NCBI GenBank assembly: GCA_023429345.1
Contig: JAEYVB010000271.1
Location: 1-5,120 of the forward strand
Source: Planctomycetota bacterium
Lineage (GTDB): Bacteria; Planctomycetota; Phycisphaerae; Phycisphaerales; UBA1924
DNA length: 5,120 nt
Direction: 5' to 3'
Under the pieces are notes generated by a model that made no database searches, was not told the origin of the DNA, and saw only the letters and a list, made by a program, of their open reading frames with translations. How positions within the stretch are numbered: position 1 is the stretch's first letter; each line of letters starts with the position of its first letter. A program made the position numbers and the translations under genes. Positions 1 to 5,120 of the stretch are shown one piece after another.

Positions 1-171
1 GGCGTGCGTGCATATCCGTTGCTCCGGCGACTCGGATCAGGAGGAATCCGCCCGGCGGCGGCTCATGAAAGGCACTCATCCTATCGGACATCCGGAGCCT
101 CGTGCTGGACGGACCGGCTCTGGGGCGGGACCCTCATGGAAGGGCGGGATTCAGCGGTCTTAGCATGGGCG

Positions 172-552
172 ATGAGCCCCGCCGTACTGCTGCTGCACGA
201 ACTTCCGGATGGGTCGAGCCACTACGACTGGATGATCCAGAGGCCGGGGAAGGGGCCGCTGATCACGTTCCGGATAGGCGCCCGGATCGATCAGGGGACG
301 CCGCACCACTTCCAGGGGAAGCGGCTCCCGGATCACCGGCCGGATTACCTGTCCTACGAGGGCGAAGTCTCGGGCAAGCGAGGCACGGTGACGCGGCTGT
401 CCGACGGCGAGATGGAGATCGAACTGGATGCCCACGGCCATTTCCGCGCGAACGGCCGGCTGGGGGCCACGCGTGGTGCTTTCGACGGCCGGTTGCGTCC
501 GGACGGGGAATGGCTGTTCACGTACCGGCCGGAGCGGTCGTCAGCGGTTTGA
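172..552 (+). CDS. Stand-alone LigD-type 3'-phosphoesterase-like protein (DNA polymerase ligase N-terminal domain family)
   Basis: A predicted 126-residue soluble protein resembling the 3'-phosphoesterase domain that LigD carries for end-trimming in bacterial non-homologous end joining. What is seen: His9, then HYDWM at residues 17-21, then DHRPDY at 54-59 followed by SYEG. These match the LigD landmarks His42, H48-Y-D50 and H84-P-L-D-Y88-x-x-EG. The Arg after the HYDF motif (Arg52 of Pseudomonas LigD) is Met21 here. As I recall, small planctomycete members of this family also carry M or L there (HWDxM/L). No polymerase or ligase domain is attached and no ku gene lies in the window. The start at 172 is chosen because family members begin only a few residues before the first His. 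In-frame ATGs at 136 and 4 would add 12 or 56 residues without recognisable homology, and no start has a convincing ribosome binding site. Catalytic activity is unproven. Confidence 0.72.
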   Translation: MSPAVLLLHELPDGSSHYDWMIQRPGKGPLITFRIGARIDQGTPHHFQGKRLPDHRPDYLSYEGEVSGKRGTVTRLSDGEMEIELDAHGHFRANGRLGATRGAFDGRLRPDGEWLFTYRPERSSAV

Positions 553-1584
553 GTACTGCTTGTCGTAGTACGCGCGGTACTCGCCGCTCTTGACGCGCCG
601 CCACCAGGACTCGTTCTCCTGGTACCAGCGGAGCGTTGAGGCGAGGGCCTCGGGCCAGGCGGAGCGGGTGGGCGTCCAGCCGAGCTCGCGGCGGATCTTG
701 GTGGCGTCGATCGCGTAGCGGCGGTCGTGGCCGGGGCGGTCTTTGACGGGCCGGATCATCTCCGGGCCCTTGCCCATGATCTTCAGGATCGAATGGGTGA
801 GGTCGAGGTTCGAGCGTTCGTTGTTACCGCCGATGTTGTAGACCTCGCCGGAGCGGCCCTTCTCGAGGACGGTCAGCACGGCCTCGCAGTGATCGTCGAC
901 GTGCAGCCAGTCGCGGACGTTCTGCCCGTCGCCGTAAAGGGGGACCTGCTGGCCGTCGATCAGGTTGGTGGCAAAGAGCGGGATCACCTTCTCGGGGAAC
1001 TGGTAGGGGCCGAAGTTGTTGGAGCAGCGGGTGGCGAGCAGGTCGAGGTGGAAGGTGTGGTGGTAGGCGCGGACTAGGCAGTCGCCGGCGGCCTTGCTGG
1101 CGGCGTAGGGGCTGTTGGGGGCGAGGGGCGTCTCCTCGGTGAACTTGAGCTCGGGATTCTCGAGCGGGAGAGAGCCATAGACATCGTCGGTCGAGACGTA
1201 GACCATCCGCGGGGCCTTGCCCCCATCGGCGGCGATGCGGCGGAGGCCGTCCAGGATCGTCTGGGTCCCCAGGACGTTCGCCGTGATGAAGGGGCGGGCA
1301 TCCATGATCGAGCGATCGACGTGGCTTTCCGCGGCCATGTGGACGACGGCGTCGCACTCCGACAGCAGCCGGGAGACCAGTTCGGCATCGCAGATGTCGC
1401 CCCGGACGAAGCGGTAGCTCGGGCTGCCCTCGAGGTCCCGGAGGTTCTCGGGGTTGCCCGAATAGGTGAGCAGATCCAAGTTGGTGACCGTCGTGCCCGG
1501 GCGATGGGCGTGCACGAAGCGCACGAAGTTGGAGCCGATGAAGCCGGACCCGCCGGTGAGGAGGATGTGGTTACAGGTCGTCAT
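541..1584 (-). CDS. rfbB: dTDP-glucose 4,6-dehydratase (RmlB)
   Basis: Converts dTDP-glucose to dTDP-4-keto-6-deoxyglucose, the second step of dTDP-L-rhamnose synthesis, in the cytoplasm. The product is 347 residues, normal for the family, and is an extended short-chain dehydrogenase. Seen: the NAD-binding TGGSGFIG at residues 10-17, HMAAESHVDRSI at 82-93, STDDVYG at 131-137, the Y160-x-x-x-K164 pair, RCSNNFGPYQFPEK at 186-199, and RPGHDRRYAID at 283-293. The family normally has STDEVYG, whose Asp-Glu pair acts in dehydration; here the Glu is Asp134. The start ATG at 1584 overlaps the rfbD stop as ATGA, which implies translational coupling. The reading frame stays open upstream through rfbD, but that extension is low-complexity shadow. 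It is the last gene of the operon. Its stop overlaps the end of the convergent phosphoesterase-like gene, leaving no room for a private terminator. Confidence 0.96.
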   Translation of the reverse strand: MTTCNHILLTGGSGFIGSNFVRFVHAHRPGTTVTNLDLLTYSGNPENLRDLEGSPSYRFVRGDICDAELVSRLLSECDAVVHMAAESHVDRSIMDARPFITANVLGTQTILDGLRRIAADGGKAPRMVYVSTDDVYGSLPLENPELKFTEETPLAPNSPYAASKAAGDCLVRAYHHTFHLDLLATRCSNNFGPYQFPEKVIPLFATNLIDGQQVPLYGDGQNVRDWLHVDDHCEAVLTVLEKGRSGEVYNIGGNNERSNLDLTHSILKIMGKGPEMIRPVKDRPGHDRRYAIDATKIRRELGWTPTRSAWPEALASTLRWYQENESWWRRVKSGEYRAYYDKQYSNR

Positions 1585-2456
1585 GCCGGTTCCAATCGTC
1601 CCATCACATCCGCGAGGTTGTCGCGCCAGTTGGGCATCGGGCCCAGGAGCTGCTCGGTCTTGGAGATATCCAGCACGCTGTACGCGGGGCGGCGCGCCGG
1701 GCGGGGAAAGTCGGCGCTCGTACACGGTTTCACCGAGGCCTTGGACTTGGAAAGCTGCTTGATCTCCAGGGCGAACTCGTACCACGTGCAGGCGCCGCCG
1801 TCGGTGACATGGACGTGCCCCTTGACGTCGCGGCCGGCAAGGGCGAGCGTTGTGCGGGCCAGGTGCTCGGCGGAGGTGGGGCGGCCGCGCTGGTCGTTGA
1901 CCACCTTGACCTCCTTCTTCTCCTTCAGCAGCTTGTGCATGGTCCGGACAAAGTTCTTGCCCCAGGGGGCGTAGAGCCAACTGGTCCGGATGTTGATCCA
2001 GTTGCCGCCCTCGTGCTCGAGCATCTCCTCGCCGAGAGCCTTGCTGCGGCCGTAGGCCCCCAGCGGCGCGCGGACCGCGTTCACCTTGTACGGGGCGCTG
2101 GCGCCGCCGTCGAAGACGTAATCGGAGCCGAAGGTGACCAGCCGGGCCTCGGCGGCATTGCAGATCGAGGCGAGCGCCCCCAGGGCCTGGCCGTTGACGG
2201 ACATCGCCTCGGCCTCGTTGGCCTCGGCCCCGTCGACGTCGGTCCACGCGGCGCAGTTCACGAGGAGGCCGCTCTTGGGGACTTTCAGGGACCGCAGGCT
2301 GTCGTGGTTGGTGAGGTCGAGCGCCGGCCGCGCCGGCGCGACATAGTCGAAGCCCTCGGCGGCGAGGATCTCGCGGAAGGCCCGGCCGAGCATCCCGTCT
2401 CCACCGAGCAGGACGAGGGGGCCTGCCCAACCGGCGGTGGCTTTCGCTGCGGTCAT
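1581..2456 (-). CDS. rfbD: dTDP-4-dehydrorhamnose reductase (RmlD)
   Basis: Reduces dTDP-4-keto-L-rhamnose to dTDP-L-rhamnose with NAD(P)H, the last step of the pathway. The 291-residue length is typical. Seen: the nucleotide-binding glycines GGDGMLG at residues 18-24, NCAAWTDVDGAE at 67-78 (family form N-AA-YT-VD-AE), SDYVFDG at 111-117, the catalytic Y135-G-R-S-K139, IRTSWLYAPWGKNFV at 156-170, DQRGRPT at 188-194, and a family-like RPAYSVLD at 256-263. The usual active-site Thr of STDYVFDG is Ser111, which keeps the hydroxyl. The start ATG at 2456 overlaps the stop of the preceding rfbC-like gene as ATGA, and its own stop overlaps the rfbB start in the same way. No strong Shine-Dalgarno sequence precedes it, as expected for reinitiation. 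About ten residues precede the first beta strand, a slightly longer N-terminus than most homologues have. Confidence 0.95.
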   Translation of the reverse strand: MTAAKATAGWAGPLVLLGGDGMLGRAFREILAAEGFDYVAPARPALDLTNHDSLRSLKVPKSGLLVNCAAWTDVDGAEANEAEAMSVNGQALGALASICNAAEARLVTFGSDYVFDGGASAPYKVNAVRAPLGAYGRSKALGEEMLEHEGGNWINIRTSWLYAPWGKNFVRTMHKLLKEKKEVKVVNDQRGRPTSAEHLARTTLALAGRDVKGHVHVTDGGACTWYEFALEIKQLSKSKASVKPCTSADFPRPARRPAYSVLDISKTEQLLGPMPNWRDNLADVMGRLEPA

Positions 2457-2947
2457 CCGTGTCTCACGCCCCAGGGAAACTCGGGCACGCTATCGAACGC
2501 GCGACGTTCCTCGTCGGGGTTCTTGGGGTCGTAGGCGTGCGTCACATAGTAGAGCAGCCCCGCCTGGGTATCGCCGACGGTGGCCGCGCCGTGCCAGAGC
2601 GGGGGCGGGATGATCATGACGCCCGCCCGTTTCTCGCCGATCACCGCGCACCAGCTCTTGCCGTCGGACTCGCGATGGATGCCGACCTTGATGTGGCCCT
2701 GGAGGCAGATCCAGAAGTCGGTCTGCCTGGCGTGGCGGTGCCAGGCCTTGACGACGCCGGGGTACTGGACCGAGAAGTTGGCTTGCCCTTCGGGGCGCAT
2801 GACGCCCTGGAGCTGGTTCATCAGCGACCAACCGCGGTCGTCGGCGTAGAGCGGCTGGGGCACGAAGACCGGCTCCCCGGCGGCGAGGGCGGACTCGAAG
2901 GCGTCGGGCAGTGTGCCGGCGAACACGCGGGGGGAGGCGGGGTTCAA
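2453..2947 (-). CDS. rfbC: RmlC-like cupin, probable dTDP-4-dehydrorhamnose 3,5-epimerase family protein
   Basis: By family and position this is the C3/C5 epimerase step between RmlB and RmlD. It is a single-domain cupin of 164 residues. Seen: DDRGW at 36-40, YPGVVKAWHRH at 62-72, QTDFW at 75-79, GHIKVGIHR at 84-92, a second histidine in PPPLWHG at 114-120, YYVTHAYDP at 133-141 and NPDEERRAFD at 143-152. His70 aligns with the catalytic His of RmlC (VRGLHxQ). The usual Lys of QGKLVRV appears replaced by Asp77, and the protein ends before the LSxKD segment that carries the partner Asp. It therefore belongs to a divergent WHxH branch, not the textbook one. The TTG start at 2947 is preferred because GGAG (2956-2959) sits 8 nt before it. 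The first ATG (3094) would overlap rfbA by 127 bp, and GTG 2926 has no ribosome binding site. Reaction inferred from operon context. Confidence 0.85.
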   Translation of the reverse strand: MNPASPRVFAGTLPDAFESALAAGEPVFVPQPLYADDRGWSLMNQLQGVMRPEGQANFSVQYPGVVKAWHRHARQTDFWICLQGHIKVGIHRESDGKSWCAVIGEKRAGVMIIPPPLWHGAATVGDTQAGLLYYVTHAYDPKNPDEERRAFDSVPEFPWGVRHG

Positions 2948-2955
2948 CGAGTTGG

Positions 2956-2959
2956 CTCC
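2956..2959 (-). promoter_or_regulatory. Ribosome binding site of the rfbC-like gene
   Basis: GGAG on the minus strand lies 8 nt upstream of the TTG at 2947 and inside the 20-bp gap after the rfbA stop. No comparable motif precedes the GTG at 2926, so this site decides the unusual TTG start. Confidence 0.5.
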
Positions 2960-2967
2960 GGGAGACT

Positions 2968-3756
2968 TCAGCGGGCGCCCGCGGGGGTCGCGACCCTTAT
3001 CGCTTCGGCGGGAAAGTCGACGTGGTTGGCCCCCCCCTCGACGATAAAGCTCGCCGCGCGGTGGAGGCTCTCGAACGTGCCGGCATCGGTCCACCAGCCG
3101 TCGAGGATGTCGTACGTGAGGTCGCCCCGCTGGAGGTACATGTTATTGACGTCGGTGATCTCGAGCTCGCCCCGACCGGAGGGCTTGAGCGTCTTGCACA
3201 TCTCGAAGACGTCGGAGTCGTAGAAGTAGAACCCGGTCACCGCGTAGTTGCTGGGCGCCTTGGCGGGTTTCTCGAGGATCTCGGCGATCTTCCCGCGCCC
3301 GGGCTCGCCGTCGAAGCGGCAGACGCCGAAGCGTTCGGGATCGGGCACTTCCTTGAGGAGCAGCTTCGCCCCGCTCGACTGCGTGAAGAAGTCGCCGACC
3401 GCCTTGCGGAGATTGCCCTCGATGATGTTGTCGCCCAGGACCACGGCGAGCTTCTCGCCATCGACGAAGTCCTCGGCGAGCTTCAGGGCGTCGGCGATGC
3501 CCCCCTCGCCCTCCTGGTAGGCGTACTCGAGGTGGCGGATGCCCAGGTGCTTGCCGTTCTTCAGGAGCTTCAGGAAGTCGCCCGCGTGCTCGCCGCCCGT
3601 GACGATCAGGATGTCCCGGATCCCCGCGTTGAGGAGGCACTGGATGGGGTAATAAATCATCGGCCGGTCGAACACCGGCAGCAGGTGCTTGTTCGTGACC
3701 AGGGTCAGCGGGCGGAGTCTCGTGCCCAGACCCCCGGCCAGGATAATGCCCTTCAT
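2968..3756 (-). CDS. rfbA: Glucose-1-phosphate thymidylyltransferase (RmlA), short form
   Basis: Joins glucose-1-phosphate and dTTP to give dTDP-glucose and pyrophosphate, the first committed step of dTDP-L-rhamnose synthesis. What is seen: the nucleotidyltransferase signature GGLGTRLRPLT at residues 8-18, NKHLLPVFDRPMIYYP at 22-37, LGDN at 107-110, LEKPAKAPSNYAVTGFYFYD at 161-180, EITDVNN at 199-205 and WWTDAGT at 221-227. Asp109 and Asp224 match the two metal-binding aspartates of characterised RmlA. At 262 residues it is shorter than the 290-295-residue allosterically regulated enterobacterial form and resembles the short type found in archaea, planctomycetes and spore-coat (SpsI-like) proteins. 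Feedback control by dTDP-rhamnose may therefore differ, which is inference. It is the first gene of the operon. Its ATG is preceded by a clear AGAGGAG, and its stop lies 20 bp before the next gene. Confidence 0.95.
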   Translation of the reverse strand: MKGIILAGGLGTRLRPLTLVTNKHLLPVFDRPMIYYPIQCLLNAGIRDILIVTGGEHAGDFLKLLKNGKHLGIRHLEYAYQEGEGGIADALKLAEDFVDGEKLAVVLGDNIIEGNLRKAVGDFFTQSSGAKLLLKEVPDPERFGVCRFDGEPGRGKIAEILEKPAKAPSNYAVTGFYFYDSDVFEMCKTLKPSGRGELEITDVNNMYLQRGDLTYDILDGWWTDAGTFESLHRAASFIVEGGANHVDFPAEAIRVATPAGAR

Positions 3757-3762
3757 CGGATG

Positions 3763-3769
3763 CTCCTCT
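3763..3769 (-). promoter_or_regulatory. Strong Shine-Dalgarno of rfbA
   Basis: AGAGGAG on the minus strand lies 6 nt before the rfbA ATG at 3756. It is the best ribosome binding site in the window and fixes the start of the operon's first gene. Confidence 0.8.
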
Positions 3770-3807
3770 GTGCGTGCATGCGTCGGAATCTACCAGATCG
3801 GCCGCCC

Positions 3808-3821
3808 GCAGCGTTCGCTGC
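3808..3821. repeat. Inverted repeat at the rml operon transcription start, candidate operator or leader hairpin
   Basis: GCAGCG and CGCTGC form perfect 6-bp arms around a 2-bp centre (TT on the plus strand). The repeat begins 5 bp downstream of the consensus -10 box of the rml operon, so it covers the expected transcription start and first transcribed bases. A dimeric regulator could bind it. The 2-nt loop is too tight for a full RNA hairpin unless inner pairs open, which favours a DNA site if it is functional at all. Confidence 0.35.
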
Positions 3822-3826
3822 AGGGG

Positions 3827-3832
3827 ATTATA
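3827..3832 (-). promoter_or_regulatory. Probable sigma70-type -10 box of the rml operon
   Basis: TATAAT, a perfect consensus hexamer on the minus strand, lies in a rare AT-rich patch of the divergent spacer about 70 bp upstream of the rfbA ATG. No good -35 box sits at 16-18 bp: the closest sequences read TGATTG or GTGATT. A 10-bp palindrome CCGGGCCCGG (3836-3845) occupies the spacer just upstream. Transcription would start near 3820, giving a leader of roughly 60 nt. The weak -35 suggests activator help or modest expression, which is inference. Confidence 0.45.
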
Positions 3833-3902
3833 AAGCCGGGCCCGGGACCAATCACCCGGATCCGTCCCCGCTGAAACCGAGCTCACTTATCGGAACCCCG
3901 CG

Positions 3903-4532
3903 ATGGAACCGCCTCCCCCCTGGAAAGCCCCGCGGCCGCTGCCGCCCCAGTGTGCAACCCCCCGCACCGTGCTCCGGCCATGGACGCCGGAGGATGCCTC
4001 CGGAATGCTGGCGGCCATCGAGGTTGACCGATCCTCGCTCCTCCCGTGGCTCCCTTGGGCAGCGGTGGATAACCGCTCCGTCGCGGAGTGCATCTACCAG
4101 ATCGAGCGGATGAGGCGGCACGGCGAGGCGAACGACGACAACTTCGTCCTTGGGATCTTCGATCGCGCGACCGGGACGCCGCTGGGGGGGACGGGGCTGC
4201 ACCGGATCCACGCTGAAAGCCACCAGGCGGAGATCGGGTACTGGATGCGGTCGGACAGGCGTCGCGAGGGCTTGTGCACGAAGGCGGTGGCGCACCTGAT
4301 CTCGTGGGCGTTCCGCGATCCCGGCGATGGCGGATGGGGACTGCGCCGACTCGAGATCGCCTGCGCCTCCCGCAACGTGGCATCTCAGCGTGTGCCGCGG
4401 AAACTGGGGTTGGTGCAGGAGGTTACGCAGCGCCAGCACCGGTTCCTGCCGGGGATCGGCTGGGATGACACGCTGGCCTGGGGCGTTCTGCGCGAAGAAT
4501 GGGACATCGAGCGGCACGCGATGAAGGGCTGA
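3903..4532 (+). CDS. GNAT family N-acetyltransferase, RimJ/RimL-like
   Basis: A predicted cytoplasmic acetyl-CoA-dependent N-acetyltransferase of 209 residues; the substrate cannot be told from sequence. What is seen: a family-typical opening TVLRPWTPEDA at 22-32, FVLGIFDRATGTPLGGTGLH at 81-100 for the central strands, AEIGYWM at 109-115, and the acetyl-CoA pyrophosphate loop RRREGLCTKAV at 119-129 (family R/Q-x-x-G-x-G/A). The strand LEIACASRNVASQRVPRKLGL at 150-170 matches the N-x-x-S...K-x-G-F region of RimJ/RimL and phosphinothricin-type acetyltransferases. The N-terminus is proline-rich (residues 3-15) and may be disordered. The ATG at 3903 is the first in frame; no good ribosome binding site precedes it. 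The gene diverges from the rml operon and converges on the aconitase gene. Nothing ties it to rhamnose, though sugar N-acetylation cannot be excluded. Confidence 0.88.
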   Translation: MEPPPPWKAPRPLPPQCATPRTVLRPWTPEDASGMLAAIEVDRSSLLPWLPWAAVDNRSVAECIYQIERMRRHGEANDDNFVLGIFDRATGTPLGGTGLHRIHAESHQAEIGYWMRSDRRREGLCTKAVAHLISWAFRDPGDGGWGLRRLEIACASRNVASQRVPRKLGLVQEVTQRQHRFLPGIGWDDTLAWGVLREEWDIERHAMKG

Positions 4533-4548
4533 TGCGGGCGCGGAGGAG

Positions 4549-4576
4549 GGGGCGGGCGGCCGTTGCCGCCCGGCCC
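4549..4576. terminator. GC-rich hairpin in the convergent gap, possible bidirectional terminator
   Basis: GGGCGGC (4554-4560) and GCCGCCC (4565-4571) pair perfectly around a CGTT loop. The stem extends outward with one more C-G pair, a G-G mismatch and three G-C pairs, giving 11 pairs over 4549-4576. It lies in the 67-bp gap between the 3' ends of the GNAT and aconitase genes. No U-tract follows on either strand, so intrinsic termination is unproven. It could also act as a 3'-end stabiliser. Confidence 0.45.
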
Positions 4577-4599
4577 GGTCCGACCGTTCCCCGGTGGCG

Positions 4600-5120
4600 T
4601 CAGGCGCCGGCGGTCTGGCGGGACTCGTTGAGCTTGCGGCGGATGACGGTCTGAAGGATCCCACCATTGGCGTAATACTCGACCTCGATGGGCGTATCGA
4701 TCCGGCAGAGGGTGCTGAAACGGATCTGCCGGCCGTCGGCCTTGGTGGCCACCACCGGAACCGTGCAGCGGGGCTCGATCGGGTCGGGGAGTTCGATGTC
4801 GAAGGTCTCTGTGCCGTCCAGCCCCAGGCTCTCGGCGGACTGCCCGCCGGTGAAGTTGAGCGGAAGGACGCCCATGCCCACGAGATTCGAACGGTGGATG
4901 CGCTCGAAGCTCTCGGAAATGACGGCCCGAACGCCCAGCAGCATCGTGCCCTTGGCCGCCCAGTCTCGGCTAGAGCCCATGCCGTAGTCCTTGCCGGCAA
5001 GGACCACCAGCGGGGTGCCCTCGGCCCTGTAATGTATGCTCGCGTCGTAGATCCACGAGATCTTGCCCCCGCCGGCCCGGGACATGTCGCGCGTCCAGCC
5101 GCCCTCCCGGGTCTTGGAGG
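4600..5120 (-). CDS. acnA: Aconitate hydratase AcnA-type, C-terminal (swivel domain) part, cut by the window edge
   Basis: Interconverts citrate and isocitrate in the TCA cycle through a [4Fe-4S] cluster. Only the last 172 codons are visible; the frame is open to base 5120 and continues outside. Seen: REGGWTRD near the edge, IYDASIHYRAEGTPLVVLAG, then YGMGSSRDWAAKGT, LLGVRAVISESFERIHRSNL, VGMGVLPLNF and the ending RIDTPIEVEYYANGGILQTV. This is the hallmark swivel domain of the AcnA/IRP1 branch. The GSSRDWAA segment holds the Ser and Arg that contact substrate. AcnB and 3-isopropylmalate dehydratase small subunits differ clearly in these blocks. An internal Met at 5085 is not the start, because homologous sequence continues upstream of it. 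The cluster-binding cysteines would lie in the unseen N-terminal part, so completeness cannot be judged. The gene faces the GNAT gene across a 67-bp gap with a GC-rich hairpin. Confidence 0.95.
   Translation of the reverse strand, partial: SKTREGGWTRDMSRAGGGKISWIYDASIHYRAEGTPLVVLAGKDYGMGSSRDWAAKGTMLLGVRAVISESFERIHRSNLVGMGVLPLNFTGGQSAESLGLDGTETFDIELPDPIEPRCTVPVVATKADGRQIRFSTLCRIDTPIEVEYYANGGILQTVIRRKLNESRQTAGA

Noticed and set aside
33..163. An AGGAGG (39-44) in the loop of a 5-bp stem (33-37 with 46-50), followed by a 32-codon ORF from ATG 65 to TAG 163.
   Set aside because: The ATG is about 20 nt from the AGGAGG, too far for normal initiation, and the peptide is a Gly/Pro/Arg-rich sequence without recognisable features. 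The stem is short enough to be chance.
1585..2430. The rfbB reading frame stays open upstream to 2430, suggesting a 629-residue fusion protein.
   Set aside because: The upstream part is Arg/Pro/Gly-rich shadow of rfbD in another frame. The family start is clearly MTTCNHILLTGG at 1584, overlapping the rfbD stop.
1321..2534. Long plus-strand open frames antisense to rfbB and rfbD, and others opposite rfbC and rfbA (2459-4113).
   Set aside because: Long antisense frames are expected in GC-rich coding DNA. The translations are low-complexity Val/Leu/Gly/Asp or Arg-rich with no family motif, while the minus-strand genes are unambiguous.
3788..4104. A 13-base direct repeat, ATCTACCAGATCG, at 3788-3800 (operon leader) and 4092-4104 (inside the GNAT gene).
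   Set aside because: One shared 13-mer in 5 kb of skewed composition is plausible by chance. The second copy encodes ordinary GNAT residues (IYQIE) and nothing else around the copies matches.
3852..5000. A minus-strand 382-codon open frame spanning the aconitase and GNAT genes.
   Set aside because: Its translation is Arg/Pro/Ser-rich and lies out of frame with a clear aconitase and antisense to a clear GNAT gene, so it is a composition artefact.
1..5120. Signs of a CRISPR array, tRNA or rRNA gene, insertion sequence, prophage or toxin-antitoxin pair.
   Set aside because: By eye I found no regularly spaced repeats, no tRNA-like cloverleaf, no transposase motif, no terminal inverted repeats and no abrupt change in composition.

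Overview
This is a GC-rich, gene-dense chromosomal window. Its centre is a complete four-gene dTDP-L-rhamnose operon on the minus strand. The flanks hold a stand-alone LigD-type phosphoesterase-like gene, a GNAT acetyltransferase and the C-terminal end of an AcnA-type aconitase. The high GC content, the small stand-alone 'DNA polymerase ligase N-terminal' type protein, the short-form RmlA and the weak ribosome binding sites all suggest a planctomycete, possibly of the Isosphaeraceae. That placement is inference and no marker gene proves it.

Layout. Bases 1-171 hold no gene I can support and are probably the leader of the first gene. At about 172-552 (+) lies the phosphoesterase-like gene. Its 3' end overlaps by 12 bp the 3' end of rfbB on the opposite strand. 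From 3756 down to 541 (-) run rfbA, rfbC-like, rfbD and rfbB. The gap between rfbA and rfbC is 20 bp, and the next two junctions are 4-bp ATGA stop/start overlaps, so the genes are almost certainly one transcript with coupled translation. The 146-bp divergent spacer 3757-3902 holds a consensus -10 box for the operon, an inverted repeat at the expected transcription start, and a strong Shine-Dalgarno sequence before rfbA. At 3903-4532 (+) is a RimJ/RimL-like GNAT gene. A GC-rich hairpin lies in the 67-bp convergent gap that follows. The aconitase (-) runs off the right edge.

Function. RmlA activates glucose-1-phosphate to dTDP-glucose, RmlB makes the 4-keto-6-deoxy sugar, the RmlC-like protein would epimerise C3 and C5, and RmlD reduces the 4-keto group. 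The product, dTDP-L-rhamnose, feeds cell-surface polysaccharide or glycoprotein glycosylation. The flanking genes have no evident link to this pathway.

I do not see a new defence, mobile or RNA system here. The points most worth a second look are the atypical active-site residues of the RmlC-like protein, an Asp in place of the usual catalytic Glu in RmlB, and the palindrome at the operon promoter.
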